DNA from: Microbacterium sp. Leaf320
GTDB taxonomy: Bacteria; Actinomycetota; Actinomycetes; Actinomycetales; Microbacteriaceae
Direction: 5' to 3'
Assembly: GCF_001423485.1 (NCBI RefSeq)
Contig: NZ_LMOD01000005.1
Span: 1 to 64,000 of the forward strand
Length of the DNA stretch: 64,000 nt
Position 1 is the first letter of the stretch, and each line of letters opens with the position of its first letter. The notes beneath the pieces were generated by a model. The model was not told the origin of the DNA. It searched no databases and saw nothing but the letters and a program-made list of their open reading frames with translations. Of the stretch, positions 18,355-26,261 are shown in pieces. Both the position numbers and the translations under genes were made by a program.

Positions 18355-19809
18355 TCAGACGAACATGACCCGTCGACGCGGTGGGTCGGCGTAGCTCCGG
18401 CCCAGCGGACTCGTCCAGGTCACCGTCCCATCGGGAGTCTGCAGGGCGGTCCATCGGTAGCGTTCATCGATGTCGGGGTGCTTGAGCGAGTGGTGTGTGG
18501 TGCAGAAATGGCTGAGGTTGTCGATGCGTGTCCGCCCACCGCGCGCATGGTCGTGGTTGTGGTCGATCTCGCATCGGTGCACCGGCATCCTGCACCCGGG
18601 GAACCTGCAGTGCTCATCCCGCGCTCGAAGGAACCGCTTCATCTGCTCTGTGGGGGAGTAGGAGTCGGTTTCGGTGACCAGGCCGGTCGCGGCGAGGAAC
18701 AGGCGCGCCCATCCTTTGCAGTGGCCTGCGAGACCGCGGGCGACATCGGGATCCAGCGGTCCGTGGCCGTCGAGTTCGGCTGGTCGGTCGTCGTCTCCGG
18801 CGAGAGTGCTCGCGGCGACGGTGACCTGGATGCGGGCCGAGATGTTCTCGAGCCCGGTGCCGTTCGCTTCACTCGGGTCGGCGGCGAGCAGCAGGTCGGC
18901 GAGAACATCGGCGCGGATCTGATCGAACGTGCGCATGTCGCCGGAGAGGTGCTCGATATCGGGGCTGGTCGGATCGGTCATCGGGTCGATCAGCCCAGCG
19001 AGCGGGTCGATGACGAAGGTGCCGTCGGCGGCGATGACTCCGGCTTCGAAGTAGGCGTCGTATCGCGGGTCATCGGGGGAGAGGTCGGAGAGGCGGAGCG
19101 GATTCTCGCTGTCGTCGAGCGGCTCGAGGATCGGCTCGCGCTCGTCGCGGGTGCGAGCGATCTGTCGCGCCATCTGCGTGAGCCGATCGGAGATCGCCAC
19201 GGCGACCCACTCGGGCAGAATCGCTGTGAGCGCCGCCAGGCCGTCGCCGACGGACCTGATGCTGACGCAGCGTTCGGCTGCCGCGCGCCGCTGAGTCTCG
19301 ACGACGGTCTCGCCGACGAGGCCCGCCGCGACCTTGCGAGCGTGGGGCTTCGTGCGCGAAGCCGTGTCGTGTTCGGCGACCACGAGCACCGCGGCCTCGT
19401 AGAGCCCCATCGTCGCGGCTTCCACACGGCCGTCTCGGATGGCGTCGTCGACGACCTCGCTGGCTCGCACGATCTCACGGACATGGTGCGCACTTATCGA
19501 GCCCGCGGCGAAGGAGGCCTGCACGGCAGGGAGCGCTCGTGACACGGTGCGCGCGTCGGTGAAGGCGTATTCGATCGACCCCTTCGGGATGCGCGCGGCC
19601 GCGGAGTACTCCGCGATCATCGAGCGATAGATCGCATCGCGGTGGTGAGGGCTGTCGGAGACGTCGCCGTCGTGGACGCCGATGCGCTCGACGAGGAGCG
19701 CGTAGGACTCGGCCTCGAGGGCAGCGATCCGACGCCGCGTGTCGACCCACTCATCGAGCAGGCGGCAGCGCTCCTCGAGATCGAGGTCGAGGTCGGTGCG
19801 CTGAGCCAT
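18355..19809 (-). CDS. DUF222/HNH endonuclease (13E12 repeat family)
   Basis: Encodes 484 aa. A long helical DUF222 region precedes a C-terminal HNH domain: CRFPGC, then EIDHNHDHARGG, a conserved Asn, and FCTTHHSLKH. This is the zinc-supported HNH layout of the actinobacterial 13E12 family, often present in several copies. Its biological role is unsettled. The start is tightly placed behind a TAGACT -10 and a LexA-like box, so DNA damage may induce it. It stands next to repetitive DNA, but no element ends were found. Confidence 0.9.
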   Translation of the reverse strand: MAQRTDLDLDLEERCRLLDEWVDTRRRIAALEAESYALLVERIGVHDGDVSDSPHHRDAIYRSMIAEYSAAARIPKGSIEYAFTDARTVSRALPAVQASFAAGSISAHHVREIVRASEVVDDAIRDGRVEAATMGLYEAAVLVVAEHDTASRTKPHARKVAAGLVGETVVETQRRAAAERCVSIRSVGDGLAALTAILPEWVAVAISDRLTQMARQIARTRDEREPILEPLDDSENPLRLSDLSPDDPRYDAYFEAGVIAADGTFVIDPLAGLIDPMTDPTSPDIEHLSGDMRTFDQIRADVLADLLLAADPSEANGTGLENISARIQVTVAASTLAGDDDRPAELDGHGPLDPDVARGLAGHCKGWARLFLAATGLVTETDSYSPTEQMKRFLRARDEHCRFPGCRMPVHRCEIDHNHDHARGGRTRIDNLSHFCTTHHSLKHPDIDERYRWTALQTPDGTVTWTSPLGRSYADPPRRRVMFV

Positions 19810-19815
19810 GCCCCC

Positions 19816-19835
19816 AGTCTAGAAGATATGTTCGA
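19816..19835 (-). promoter_or_regulatory. LexA-like box and -10 of the HNH gene
   Basis: Read on the plus strand, TAGAAGATATGTTCGA (19820-19835) matches the actinobacterial LexA pattern TCGAAC-N4-GTTCGA at 10 of 12 positions. It abuts and partly covers the -10 TAGACT (complement of 19816-19821), which sits six bases before the ATG. A closely similar box lies at 34862-34877. Confidence 0.6.
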
Positions 19836-19847
19836 AGTGGCCCAGGG

Positions 19848-20234
19848 CTAGCCGTGGAATATGCCGTCATCCTCCGCGCTGCGTCCGCGTAGCCGGTCGA
19901 TGTCCCGGCGCTCGCGTTTCGTGGGCCTGCCAGCTCCTCGATCGCGCAGTCCCAGCGCCGCCTGCGGCTCGCGCTCCGGAGTGCGGTCCTCATATGCCAG
20001 CGCGGCGAGTGGAGCGCCGACACGCTTGACGAGCAACTGGCGGACGAAGAGGATCCGGTCGAAACCCGCGATGCGCACGCGCAGTTCGTCGCCGATCCGG
20101 ATGTGCTGCGCGGCCTTGACCTTGTCGCCGTTGACGCGTACATGCCCTGCACGGCATGCAGTCGTCGCGGCGGAACGCGTCTTGTAGACGCGGATCGCCC
20201 AGAGCCAGCTGTCGACCCGTGCGGCATCAGCCAT
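19848..20234 (-). CDS. S4-domain RNA-binding protein (Hsp15-like)
   Basis: Encodes 128 aa. The S4 domain begins ARVDSWLWAIRVYKTRS and includes GHVRVNGDKVKAA; the tail is basic (GRPTKRERRDIDRLRG). Hsp15/HslR-type proteins bind stalled 50S subunits carrying nascent chains. The ATG overlaps the stop of the membrane gene upstream (TGATG). Longer in-frame reading upstream lies in the neighbour's other frame and is rejected. Confidence 0.88.
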   Translation of the reverse strand: MADAARVDSWLWAIRVYKTRSAATTACRAGHVRVNGDKVKAAQHIRIGDELRVRIAGFDRILFVRQLLVKRVGAPLAALAYEDRTPEREPQAALGLRDRGAGRPTKRERRDIDRLRGRSAEDDGIFHG

Positions 20235-20899
20235 CAGGCATCTCGCTTTCTCAGTGTGATCAGCGCGCCCGCGATGATCAGTCCCTGCCCGATCGTATAG
20301 GTCGCCATGATCGCGGGGTTGCTCCAGGCGGGGAGCGAGTCGGGGAGGAAGAGGCGGAGCGCCAGCAGCGTATCGCTGGCGAGGAAGAACGCGCCGCCGA
20401 CGGCGACGAGCGGGTGGCACCGGGTCGAGAACGCGGCGGTCGCGCCCAGGACGAGCCCGTAGACGGCGACGGCGATCAACAGTCCTCCCGTCTGCGGGCC
20501 GAGGAAGACCAGCATTGCGATCCACCAGGCGGCGTAGATGAGTGCCCACCACGGCATCCTTCGCACGCCGACGCGTCGGACGAAGAGGGCGATGTATGCC
20601 AGATGTGCGATGCCGAAGAAGAGGAGCATGAGCGGCACCTCGGGAGCGTCGGGGAAGAGCGCGCCCACGCTGTCGCCGAGCCAGGAGAAAACGATCGCCG
20701 CGAAGAGCAGCGCCAAGGCGGCGCGTGATCGGATCGCGCGCACCGACACGAGCACGGGGATCGCGAGCAGCGGCATCAGCAGGAGCTTGCTCGGGCCTGC
20801 GGCGGGGCTCCCGAGAGCGAGCAGCACCACATGGATCGCCGACACCGTGATGTAGGGGACGAAGGCCCACAGAGGCGGGGCGGGCGAGCGGCGTTGCAT
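20234..20899 (-). CDS. YhhN/TMEM86 family lysoplasmalogenase-like membrane protein
   Basis: Encodes 221 aa with about eight hydrophobic segments. Family marks are visible: KLLLMPLLAIPVL near the N-terminus, FSWLGDSVGALFP, FFLASDTLLALR and YTIGQGLIIAG. Vertebrate members hydrolyse the vinyl-ether bond of lysoplasmalogens; bacterial substrates are less clear. It is first in a two-gene unit with the S4 protein. Confidence 0.87.
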   Translation of the reverse strand: MQRRSPAPPLWAFVPYITVSAIHVVLLALGSPAAGPSKLLLMPLLAIPVLVSVRAIRSRAALALLFAAIVFSWLGDSVGALFPDAPEVPLMLLFFGIAHLAYIALFVRRVGVRRMPWWALIYAAWWIAMLVFLGPQTGGLLIAVAVYGLVLGATAAFSTRCHPLVAVGGAFFLASDTLLALRLFLPDSLPAWSNPAIMATYTIGQGLIIAGALITLRKRDA

Positions 20900-20936
20900 C
20901 CACCCATCGTATGGCGGGTGGCGAAGACGCCTGCTG

Positions 20937-21392
20937 TCAGGACTCGACGGTCACCTGGGTGATCTGGCCGTCGGGGCCGAGATGCACTGCAGGCCAGTAT
21001 CCCTCGGGGAAGTGCTCGCCGCAGGAGTCGATGAAGTGGAGCACGACCGTTCCGTCGGCGGATGCCTCGAGTGTCTCGAGGGTGAGATCGGATGCGGCAT
21101 CGTCGAGCTCGTGCTGCTCCGGCGTTCCCGTGCTGAACGCCGTGACGATGGCGTCGGATGCGAGGCGTCGGAGAGCCGCGAGAGCGGCGATAGTTTCGTG
21201 GACGTGGGGGAGCAGCGCACTCGCCTCATCTGTGTTCGTGCCTTCGACCATGAGATCGAGGGGTGCGCCCTGGGTGACCGTTCCGCCGGCGTACCAGTCG
21301 TGGGTGAGGACCGTGCCGTCGGTGAGCTCGGTCGTCGCGCGGGTGAGGGTGCCGAGCTCGGGGTCGTCGATGGTCGGATGCTCTTCGCTCAT
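20937..21392 (-). CDS. Uncharacterised acidic protein
   Basis: Encodes 151 aa, strongly acidic, without membrane segments. Pattern: short lead, a strand-like WYAGGTVTQGAPLDLMVEG block near residue 33, a long helix (HETIAALAALRRLASDAI), and a closing FIDSCGEHFPEGYWPAV block. I do not recognise it firmly; it could belong to a domain of unknown function such as DUF2004. ATG 21392 has no strong ribosome site. Confidence 0.7.
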   Translation of the reverse strand: MSEEHPTIDDPELGTLTRATTELTDGTVLTHDWYAGGTVTQGAPLDLMVEGTNTDEASALLPHVHETIAALAALRRLASDAIVTAFSTGTPEQHELDDAASDLTLETLEASADGTVVLHFIDSCGEHFPEGYWPAVHLGPDGQITQVTVES

Positions 21393-21412
21393 GCCCCCAC
21401 GCTAGCGGTCGG

Positions 21413-21610
21413 TCAGGGCGCGAGCGAGCGGCTCTGGAGCTCGAGATGTTCGCGAAGGATGCGGATCGCCTTCGGCCCGACGCCGTGAATGGCAAGGAGT
21501 TGACGCTCGGAGGCGTCGTCGAACTGGTCGAGGCGCGTGAAGCCGTGCAGAGCCAGCTCACGTCGCGCGACCTTGCCCATCGAAGCGGGCAGGTCGGAGT
21601 CGTCGCTCAT
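21413..21610 (-). CDS. Small helix-hairpin-helix protein
   Basis: Encodes 65 aa. The motif RQLLAIHGVGPKAIRILREH near the C-terminus is a classic helix-hairpin-helix (GVGPKA), which binds DNA backbone without sequence preference. The N-terminal half, MGKVARRELALHGFTRL, looks like a second related motif. The ATG overlaps the stop of the acetyltransferase gene (ATGA). Role unknown; homologous small proteins occur beside GNAT genes. Confidence 0.8.
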   Translation of the reverse strand: MSDDSDLPASMGKVARRELALHGFTRLDQFDDASERQLLAIHGVGPKAIRILREHLELQSRSLAP

Positions 21611-22191
21611 GCGGTCAGCTCCAGCGCGACGAGCGTTCGACCGGGCTTCATCTCGGTCTGCTCCGCGAATCCCGCGGCCAGGAACGTGCTCAGCGTCCCG
21701 TGGAACAGATCGTTGGTGCGCTTCTTCTCGCCGCGGGTGTCGACCGGATAGCCCTCGATGAGCCGCGCTCCGGATGCTCGCGCGAAACCGACCGCAGCAC
21801 GCAGCAGCTCGTGGTTTAGCCCCGACCCTCGATGCTCGCGGCGGACGACGAAGCACGTCACCGCCCAGACCGAATCGTCGTCGAACGACTCGTCGGTGGC
21901 AGCTGCGATCATGCGGGTGCGCGGAATCCGCGCCTGCAACGAGCGCGGGCCGATGCGGATCCATCCTGCGGCCTCGCCGTCGACGTAGGCGATCAGGCCC
22001 GGAGGAGGGCCTTCGGCGATCTCGTCGCGGAGCATCTCCGTTCGCTGCGGAGTGGTCGTCTCGTTCCAGTCCTTATTGCTGAGCATCGGCCAGATGCACT
22101 GACAGCTGGCGCCGTCGCCGCCACCGGTGAGCGCATGCTGAACGTCATCCCACCGGGCGGTCGTCGCCACCTCTGTCGTGATCGTCACCAT
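21607..22191 (-). CDS. GNAT family N-acetyltransferase
   Basis: Encodes 194 aa. The acetyl-CoA-binding segment is AVTCFVVRREHRGSGLNHELL near residue 115, followed by ARLIEGYPVDTRGEKK. A Cys-rich front (GASCQCIWPML) is typical of the YitI-like subgroup. Substrate cannot be read from sequence. Start ATG 22191 is chosen; an in-frame frame reaching 22368 would run through the tRNA and is rejected. Confidence 0.85.
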   Translation of the reverse strand: MVTITTEVATTARWDDVQHALTGGGDGASCQCIWPMLSNKDWNETTTPQRTEMLRDEIAEGPPPGLIAYVDGEAAGWIRIGPRSLQARIPRTRMIAAATDESFDDDSVWAVTCFVVRREHRGSGLNHELLRAAVGFARASGARLIEGYPVDTRGEKKRTNDLFHGTLSTFLAAGFAEQTEMKPGRTLVALELTA

Positions 22192-22271
22192 GCATGCGAC
22201 CGTACGCCGGCCCTCCGACACCCCGCAACGCCCGGCGGGCGCTCGGTTCGCGGAGCGCCCGCGAGTGGGGC

Positions 22272-22277
22272 TAAGAT
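22272..22277 (+). promoter_or_regulatory. -10 element TAAGAT of tRNA-Pro
   Basis: TAAGAT lies 32 bases before the tRNA in an otherwise GC-rich spacer. This is a normal distance for a processed tRNA leader. No clear -35. Confidence 0.45.
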
Positions 22278-22309
22278 AGGGGAGTTGCCTGCGCGAGAGT
22301 GCAGAACAA

Positions 22310-22386
<77 letters not shown>

Positions 22387-22388
22387 CG

Positions 22389-22434
22389 AAGCCCCGGAGG
22401 ACCGCAAGAATCAGGCGGATCTCCGGGGCTTTTT
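22389..22434 (+). terminator. Terminator after tRNA-Pro
   Basis: AAGCCCCGGAG pairs with CTCCGGGGCTT around a 20-base loop and is followed by TTTT. Confidence 0.85.
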
Positions 22435-22549
22435 CCGTACCTGGGATACGCGGATCCCCACATCATCCGGATCCCGCCGCCCGTCAACCCCCTCCGCCGA
22501 TCGGACGCCCACGCGTAGCGTCGGGTCTTCACCGAACAGAGGAGATGCG

Positions 22550-22717
22550 ATGAGCGATCTGCAGAACACGCACGGAACGCCCGGTGGCGACGAAGAGGCG
22601 GACACGGCCTCCGGCGGCGCTCCTGAGGAGTCGTCGTCGAAGAGCACCGACGAGATCCTCGAGGACGAGACCACAGACGAAGACGGCAAGCCGCTCGAGA
22701 ATCCGTCCGGCGGCTGA
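22550..22717 (+). CDS. Small acidic hydrophilic protein
   Basis: Encodes 55 aa, almost entirely hydrophilic (Asp, Glu, Ser, Gly, Thr), without predicted fold. The ATG has GAGGAGATGCG upstream, a convincing ribosome site, and TAGCGT at 22516-22521 could be its -10. Probably an intrinsically disordered protein of unknown function. Confidence rests on the ribosome site and codon pattern. Confidence 0.65.
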   Translation: MSDLQNTHGTPGGDEEADTASGGAPEESSSKSTDEILEDETTDEDGKPLENPSGG

Positions 22718-22739
22718 GTCGATCCCGGACCCAGACGAA

Positions 22740-22781
22740 ACGAGGCCCCTGTCCAGCCTCCGGGCCGGATGGGGGTCTCGT
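22740..22781. terminator. Hairpin between convergent genes
   Basis: ACGAGGCCCC and GGGGTCTCGT pair at 9 of 10 positions around a GC-rich loop, between two genes that face each other. It likely serves both directions; the T tract is weak. Confidence 0.55.
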
Positions 22782-22804
22782 GTGTACGGGAAGGGCCCGT
22801 CGAG

Positions 22805-23080
22805 CTACGCCGTGCGCACCGTGAGCATCCGCCAGCCCTCGGGGACCTTCGCCCGGAGGGATGTCATGTCCTCGGCTTCGATCTGCTCGATGCCGTCGAC
22901 GCGCTTGAACGTGCCCATGGCCTCCATCTTCGCCTCGCCCTTGAGCATACGCACGGGGGCCGACGTCAGATCGAACCCGGGCTTGCGATGCTGCTCGAGC
23001 TCCACGAGCACCTCTGCGAGGGTCGTCCCGATCACGTCGGCGGTGCTGGACTCGACGGGGCGGATCAGAGCGATGAGCAT
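22805..23080 (-). CDS. Conserved small protein of unknown function
   Basis: Encodes 91 aa. It alternates strands and helices (LIALIRPVESSTADVIGTTL, AEVLVELEQHRK) and contains MLKGEAKMEAMGTFKRVDG. No signal peptide, membrane segment or known motif. Start ATG 23080. The regular amphipathic pattern and codon use suggest a real, compact cytoplasmic protein, but I cannot name the family. Confidence 0.7.
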   Translation of the reverse strand: MLIALIRPVESSTADVIGTTLAEVLVELEQHRKPGFDLTSAPVRMLKGEAKMEAMGTFKRVDGIEQIEAEDMTSLRAKVPEGWRMLTVRTA

Positions 23081-23144
23081 CGTCCCAGCCTATGCCGCGA
23101 TCGCAGCGCTGCCCGATGCCGCACCGGAGCGGATCGCCGAGCGT

Positions 23145-23630
23145 TCACCGAGGCGCAGGGGAGCGGTGCTCTCCACCCGTGAGGCGTGCGGTGATCGCCC
23201 CCGTGATCTCGGCGAGCGATTCCAGCTGCGCGGGCGTCAGCGCATCGATCACGAGCCGCCGGGCCGTCTCGATGTGCCCGGGCATCGCATGGATCAGCTC
23301 TCGTCGCCCCTCGGCGGTGAGGCGCACGTCGGTCGCGCGCCTGTCTTCGGGGCTGGGGAAGCGGTCGACGATGCCGCGGGTCGCGAGCCGGCTGCAGACA
23401 TGTGAGAGCCGGGGGAGCGTGGCGTTGGTCGATGCGGCCAGCTCAGTCATCCGCAGAGTGTTCTCGGGCGCGAAGCGCAGAGCGGTCAGCACCGTGAACT
23501 CGAAATGCGTCAGGTGCGCGTCCCTCTGCAGCTGCGAGTCCAGCGCGGCGGGAAGCAGCTGCGATACGGCGATCAGCCCGAGCCAGGCTTCGGACTCGCG
23601 CTCGTCCATTCGAGGAACCCGGAATACCAT
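23145..23630 (-). CDS. MarR family transcriptional regulator
   Basis: Encodes 161 aa. Winged-helix core: HFEFTVLTALRFAPENTLRM, ELAASTNATLPRLSHVCSRL (recognition helix) and the wing with RFPSPEDRRATDVRLTAEGR. The DRRATxVxLTxxG pattern is diagnostic. ATG 23630 is used; a TTG at 23660 would sit inside the palindromic operator. It is divergent from a VOC-type dioxygenase, its probable target. Confidence 0.92.
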   Translation of the reverse strand: MVFRVPRMDERESEAWLGLIAVSQLLPAALDSQLQRDAHLTHFEFTVLTALRFAPENTLRMTELAASTNATLPRLSHVCSRLATRGIVDRFPSPEDRRATDVRLTAEGRRELIHAMPGHIETARRLVIDALTPAQLESLAEITGAITARLTGGEHRSPAPR

Positions 23631-23644
23631 GGGCTCATCGTACG

Positions 23645-23664
23645 TTAGTTGTAGCAACAATCAA
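23645..23664. promoter_or_regulatory. Candidate MarR operator
   Basis: TTAGTTGT-AGCA-ACAATCAA is an imperfect inverted repeat (6 of 8 arm positions) in the 75-bp gap between the divergent marR and dioxygenase genes. It is AT-rich against a GC-rich background, as expected for a MarR site overlapping promoters. Confidence 0.6.
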
Positions 23665-23705
23665 TTGAGACGACGCCCCACATCTCGGGCGGAACGGAGC
23701 CGATC

Positions 23706-24605
23706 ATGACAGGCACGATCGACGCCTGGCGTGCCCCGGCCGTAGCCACGGCAGGCTCCGCGCCCGACGGGGCTCGGATGAACGCGGTCGAGCTGCTGGT
23801 CCGAGACCTCGACGCGATGACGGACTACTACCAGCAGGCCGTGACCCTCGACGTCCTCGACCAGTCCGGCGCGACTGCGACCCTCGGTCGTGCCGGCGAA
23901 CCGATCATGCGGCTGCGCCAGGAGAAAGACCTCCCGGCGGCCGATCCCCGCGCCGCCGGGCTGTACCACACGGCGATCCTGTTCCAGGATGAGTCGCGCC
24001 TGGCGGCCGCGCTGCTGTCGGTGGCCCAGCGCGCGCCGCAGACCTTCACGGGGTCGGCCGACCACCTCGTCAGCGAGGCGTTCTACTTCACCGACCCCGA
24101 AGGCAACGGGCTCGAGCTCTATCACGACCGTCCGCGCGAGCAGTGGCAAGTCGCTCCGGACGGCTCGGTGCACATGGACTCGCTCGCACTCGACCCGAAT
24201 CAGTTCCTCCGGCAGTGGCTGGCGCCGGAGGCCGTGGACGACGGCCAGACGGCGACGATCGGCCACGTGCACCTGCAGGTCGGAGACATCCCGACGGCCC
24301 GCCTGTTCTACTCCGACATCCTCGGATTCGACGTCACGGCTGCTCTCGGGAACTCGGCGCTGTTCGTGTCTGCGGGCGGATATCACCATCACATCGGCAT
24401 GAACACCTGGCAGAGCGCCGGAGCAGGACCACGCGCGGCCGCCCTCGGACTCGGCGACGTGCGCGTGAGCGTGCCCACTCGCTCCGACATCGACGAACTC
24501 GCCGACCGCCTCTCGTTCCACGGCGTCCCGTCGGAGGACGACGGCCGCACGCTGCGGCTGAGCGACCCGTGGGGAACCCGGCTGGCGCTCACTCCGGACG
24601 ACTGA
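23706..24605 (+). CDS. VOC family protein, catechol-2,3-dioxygenase/CatE-like
   Basis: Encodes 299 aa with two vicinal-oxygen-chelate repeats. The first holds AVELLVRDLDAMTDYYQQ and LYHTAILF (metal His); the second starts TIGHVHLQVGDIPTARLFY and contains HHHIGMNTW and a late GNGLELY/DPWGTRLAL pattern. B. subtilis CatE, regulated by a redox-sensing repressor, protects against catechols and quinones. The divergent MarR supports a similar detoxifying role; glyoxalase activity is the alternative. Confidence 0.85.
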   Translation: MTGTIDAWRAPAVATAGSAPDGARMNAVELLVRDLDAMTDYYQQAVTLDVLDQSGATATLGRAGEPIMRLRQEKDLPAADPRAAGLYHTAILFQDESRLAAALLSVAQRAPQTFTGSADHLVSEAFYFTDPEGNGLELYHDRPREQWQVAPDGSVHMDSLALDPNQFLRQWLAPEAVDDGQTATIGHVHLQVGDIPTARLFYSDILGFDVTAALGNSALFVSAGGYHHHIGMNTWQSAGAGPRAAALGLGDVRVSVPTRSDIDELADRLSFHGVPSEDDGRTLRLSDPWGTRLALTPDD

Positions 24606-24671
24606 TCCGAGCTGATCGCCGACGGGCGGAGAGGCCCCAGCCGGGCAGGCCGACGATCCTCCGTCTCCTTC

Positions 24672-26261
24672 TCAGGCCTCGTACGCCGCGCGTCCGGCGA
24701 TCACCGTCCGCACGACCCGCGCTGTGAGCAGGGAACCACTGCCCGCAGTGAACGGATCGGTGTCGAGCACCGCGAAGTCCGCTGCCTGACCGACCGCTAT
24801 GCGGCCCCGCCAGGCTCCGTCGCCGATCGACGCCGCAGCATCCCGTGTGGCATGAGCGATCGCGCGATCGAGTGGCAGTGCGAACTGCGGATGCACGGCC
24901 GGCGAGTCGGGATCCAGGGCTGATGCCCGCGTCGCGGCGACATACATGTTCGCGAGAGCCTCGTGCGGGGCGGTCGGCGCATCGGTCGAGAACGCGAGCA
25001 GCGCTCCGGCATCTTCGTACTCCGGCCAGGCGAACGCACGATCGGCGCGGTCGTCGCCGAGCTGCGCGGCCCAGTTCGCGAAGATCGCCGGGTCGGCATG
25101 CACCGGTTGCATGGATGCCGTCACGCCGAGGCGCGCCATCCGCTCGGCCGTCCCGGGCGCCGCGTACTCGAGGTGCTCGATCCGGTGGCGACGCGGGAGG
25201 TCGCCGTTGACCGCGATCGCATGCTCGATGGCGTCCAGCGCGAGGGTGCTCGCCTCGTCGCCGATCGCATGCATCGCCACCTGCAACCCGGCGGCATCCG
25301 CTGCGGCGACCACCGGCAGCAGGCGCTCGGCGGGCCAGATCGGAGCCGCGTTCGTCCCGTCGGCGTAGGGCGCCCGCATCGCGGCTGTGCACGCGTCGAT
25401 CGTGCCGTCGAGGACGAGTTTGATGCCGATCACCCTGACACCGGTGGTCTCAGCGTCGGCGAGTCGCGTCGCCTCGGCGACCTGAGCCAGGTTGGCCTCG
25501 TCGTCGCCGGTGTTCGCGACGAACCAGTGCGCGGCGATCCGCAGCGGGAGCCCGCCCCGTTCCGCCGCTCGTCTGAGCGCTTGCAGGGCGAGACCGTCGA
25601 ATGCCATGTCGACGGCGCCGGTGACCCCGGATGCGAGGTAGGCCTCGACGACCCGCTCGACGGCGGCATCCCGCTGCGCGTCCGTGGTCACAGCGTCGCG
25701 GTGGGCCCAGGCATGCTGCTGCGCCGCGGTCTCGTAGAGCATCCCGGTCGCCTCGCCGTCTGCATCTCTTTCGATCCTTCCGCCGATCGGATCCGGTGTG
25801 TCGCGGGTGATGCCGAGGGCGCTCAGCGCGGCCGAGTTCACCCAGCAGGAGTGATAGTCGTTCGCGTCGAGGTAGACCGGGATGTCCGAGACGACGGCGT
25901 CGATCATCGCGGATGTCGGTGCGCCACCGGGTATCGCGTCGAAGAGCCATCCACGTCCGCGCAGTTCTCCGTCGGCGCTCTGTCGCGCCCGGCTCAGTCT
26001 GCTCTGGATCTCCTCGAGCGAGCCCGCGTCGGTGAGTCCCACCTGTCCGAGCGCCTCGCCCATCATGAGCAGGTGGGTATGCGCATCGGTGAATCCGGGG
26101 AGCACTGTGCGGCCACCGAGGTCGACGGTCTCGTCGACAGGAGGCGCGTCGGCTGCTGCGCCGACGAAGGCGAACGACTCCCCGTCGACGACGACGGCAT
26201 CGGCCCAGGCGACGTCGTCGGCGGTGAAGAAGCGGGCGTTGCGGAAAAGCGTGCGAGCCAT
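24672..26261 (-). CDS. Amidohydrolase family 3 (YtcJ-like)
   Basis: Encodes 529 aa. The metal-binding entry motif is LPGFTDAHTHLLMMG near residue 60. Later conserved pieces are DANDYHSCWVNSAAL, HAIGDEA, RIEHLEYA and FSTDAPTAPHEAL with the catalytic-type Asp. The C-terminal VGQAADFAVLDTDPF closes the beta sandwich typical of this family. Substrates are often exocyclic amides or imides; unknown here. The start overlaps the MFS stop by one base, so it is the second gene of an MFS-hydrolase operon. Confidence 0.9.
   Translation of the reverse strand: MARTLFRNARFFTADDVAWADAVVVDGESFAFVGAAADAPPVDETVDLGGRTVLPGFTDAHTHLLMMGEALGQVGLTDAGSLEEIQSRLSRARQSADGELRGRGWLFDAIPGGAPTSAMIDAVVSDIPVYLDANDYHSCWVNSAALSALGITRDTPDPIGGRIERDADGEATGMLYETAAQQHAWAHRDAVTTDAQRDAAVERVVEAYLASGVTGAVDMAFDGLALQALRRAAERGGLPLRIAAHWFVANTGDDEANLAQVAEATRLADAETTGVRVIGIKLVLDGTIDACTAAMRAPYADGTNAAPIWPAERLLPVVAAADAAGLQVAMHAIGDEASTLALDAIEHAIAVNGDLPRRHRIEHLEYAAPGTAERMARLGVTASMQPVHADPAIFANWAAQLGDDRADRAFAWPEYEDAGALLAFSTDAPTAPHEALANMYVAATRASALDPDSPAVHPQFALPLDRAIAHATRDAAASIGDGAWRGRIAVGQAADFAVLDTDPFTAGSGSLLTARVVRTVIAGRAAYEA

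Noticed and set aside
18355..19809. HNH gene as part of an intein or group I intron
   Set aside because: It is a free-standing gene with its own promoter and DUF222 region; no interrupted host gene is seen.
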